From JAGQOZ01 sp041399205 (GTDB lineage: Bacteria > Planctomycetota > Planctomycetia > Pirellulales > Pirellulaceae), in assembly GCA_041399205.1 (NCBI GenBank), contig JAWKTK010000006.1, forward strand, positions 301,973 through 365,972: 64,000 nucleotides of DNA, read 5' to 3'. Shown piece by piece: positions 63,761 through 64,000 of the stretch. A model generated the notes under the pieces. The model had not been told where the DNA came from, did no database searches, and saw only the letters and a program-made list of their open reading frames with translations. The translations under genes were made by a program, and so were the position numbers. Every line of letters starts with the position of its first letter. Position 1 is the stretch's first letter.

Positions 63761-64000
63761 ATGCTCATCACCATTACCGGCAGCGCCAAAGTATCTATTT
63801 ACGGTACACCCAAAGACGAAATACGCCTTCAATTGAGCGGCATCGAATCAGCCGATTCTTGTTGTCGGTACTTGCCGAACGATTTTCGTGATCTGGGGAT
63901 TATCGGTGGCAAGATTCTTCTTTTCCTCGACGAATCGTCCCAAACCTTTTCTGTTCGGACCGAATACCGTGTACCGGAACGTTTAGATACTTCTCAGCTT
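63761..64000 (+). CDS. Hypothetical cassette gene (3' end outside window)
   Basis: From ATG 63761, 80 codons are open to the window end. The frame is open further upstream to 63671, but that part is the attC-like site, so the later start just after it is preferred. The product begins MLITITGSAKVSIYGTPKDEIRLQL, then SGIESADSCCRYLPNDFRDLGIIGGKILLFLDESSQTF, alternating beta-strands and a short helix, without a signal peptide. No family is recognised. It follows attC-like site 2 in the usual cassette spacing. Confidence 0.55.
   Translation, partial: MLITITGSAKVSIYGTPKDEIRLQLSGIESADSCCRYLPNDFRDLGIIGGKILLFLDESSQTFSVRTEYRVPERLDTSQL

Noticed and set aside
1..64000. tRNA and rRNA genes
   Set aside because: No cloverleaf-like CCA-ending or GTTCGAATC-type T-loop context and no rRNA-like conserved blocks were recognised by eye; a tRNA scan would be needed to exclude them fully.

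Overview
This 64 kb window comes from a planctomycete chromosome, most likely Pirellulales/Pirellulaceae. The signs are DUF1501, DUF1549/DUF1553 and PVC-type CxxCH haem proteins, DUF1570 and DUF6807 proteins, Tat-exported Gfo/Idh/MocA oxidoreductases, a serine/threonine kinase paired with an ECF sigma factor, and several surface proteins that open with the LExR-type N-terminal motif of planctomycete extracellular proteins. No rRNA, tRNA or CRISPR array was recognised by eye.

Layout. 1-6.6 kb: an edge-truncated surface protein, a secreted coiled-coil protein, yacG, a DUF1570 putative metallopeptidase and a Tat-exported oxidoreductase. 6.6-10.3 kb: a ferrous-iron uptake operon (feoA-feoA-feoB-Cys-rich partner) with a Fur-like palindrome upstream. 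10.6-14.9 kb: an ExeA-type AAA ATPase followed by a protein ending in a degenerate BY-kinase/ParA-like domain. 15-19.4 kb: Nudix hydrolase, a broken glycoside hydrolase, and a DUF1501-WD40 pair. 31.6-19.4 kb (minus strand): one long directon DUF1549/1553 - DUF1501 - WD40 - DUF6807 - Gfo/Idh - Nramp-like transporter - haem protein, which looks like an export and carbohydrate-catabolism unit. 36.6-31.7 kb (minus): ECF sigma factor, Ser/Thr kinase with TPR-like tail, LESR surface protein. 43.4-36.8 kb (minus): a giant LamG/cadherin-like/lamin-tail/CotH surface protein, an EamA transporter and a remnant of an EF-hand-rich protein, all with broken frames. 43.5-56.2 kb: small secreted protein, SMUG1-like DNA glycosylase, secretin, scpA, Tas-like aldo/keto reductase, sthA, thioredoxin-fold protein, DUF3311-like protein and Na+/solute symporter.

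56.3-64 kb is accessory DNA with many repeats. Three copies of a repeat carrying a promoter-like motif and two hairpins each sit directly before an unrelated small gene. A RAYT-type transposase has a duplicated 3' end flanking a long REP-like inverted repeat. An IS110-family remnant is split by a second repeat. The right edge has two integron attC-like folds, each with two extrahelical bases, bracketing an Imm8-family immunity gene; another cassette-like gene runs off the end.

Reading frames. At least eight otherwise well-conserved genes are broken by changes that look like one missing base, often in a short homopolymer, and two also carry in-frame stops. Genes such as feoB, the secretin and the kinase are intact. 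Clustering at 36.4-37.5 and 40.4-42.4 kb suggests either assembly or sequencing error or local decay. These genes are labelled pseudogene only in the sense of 'frame interrupted in this sequence'.
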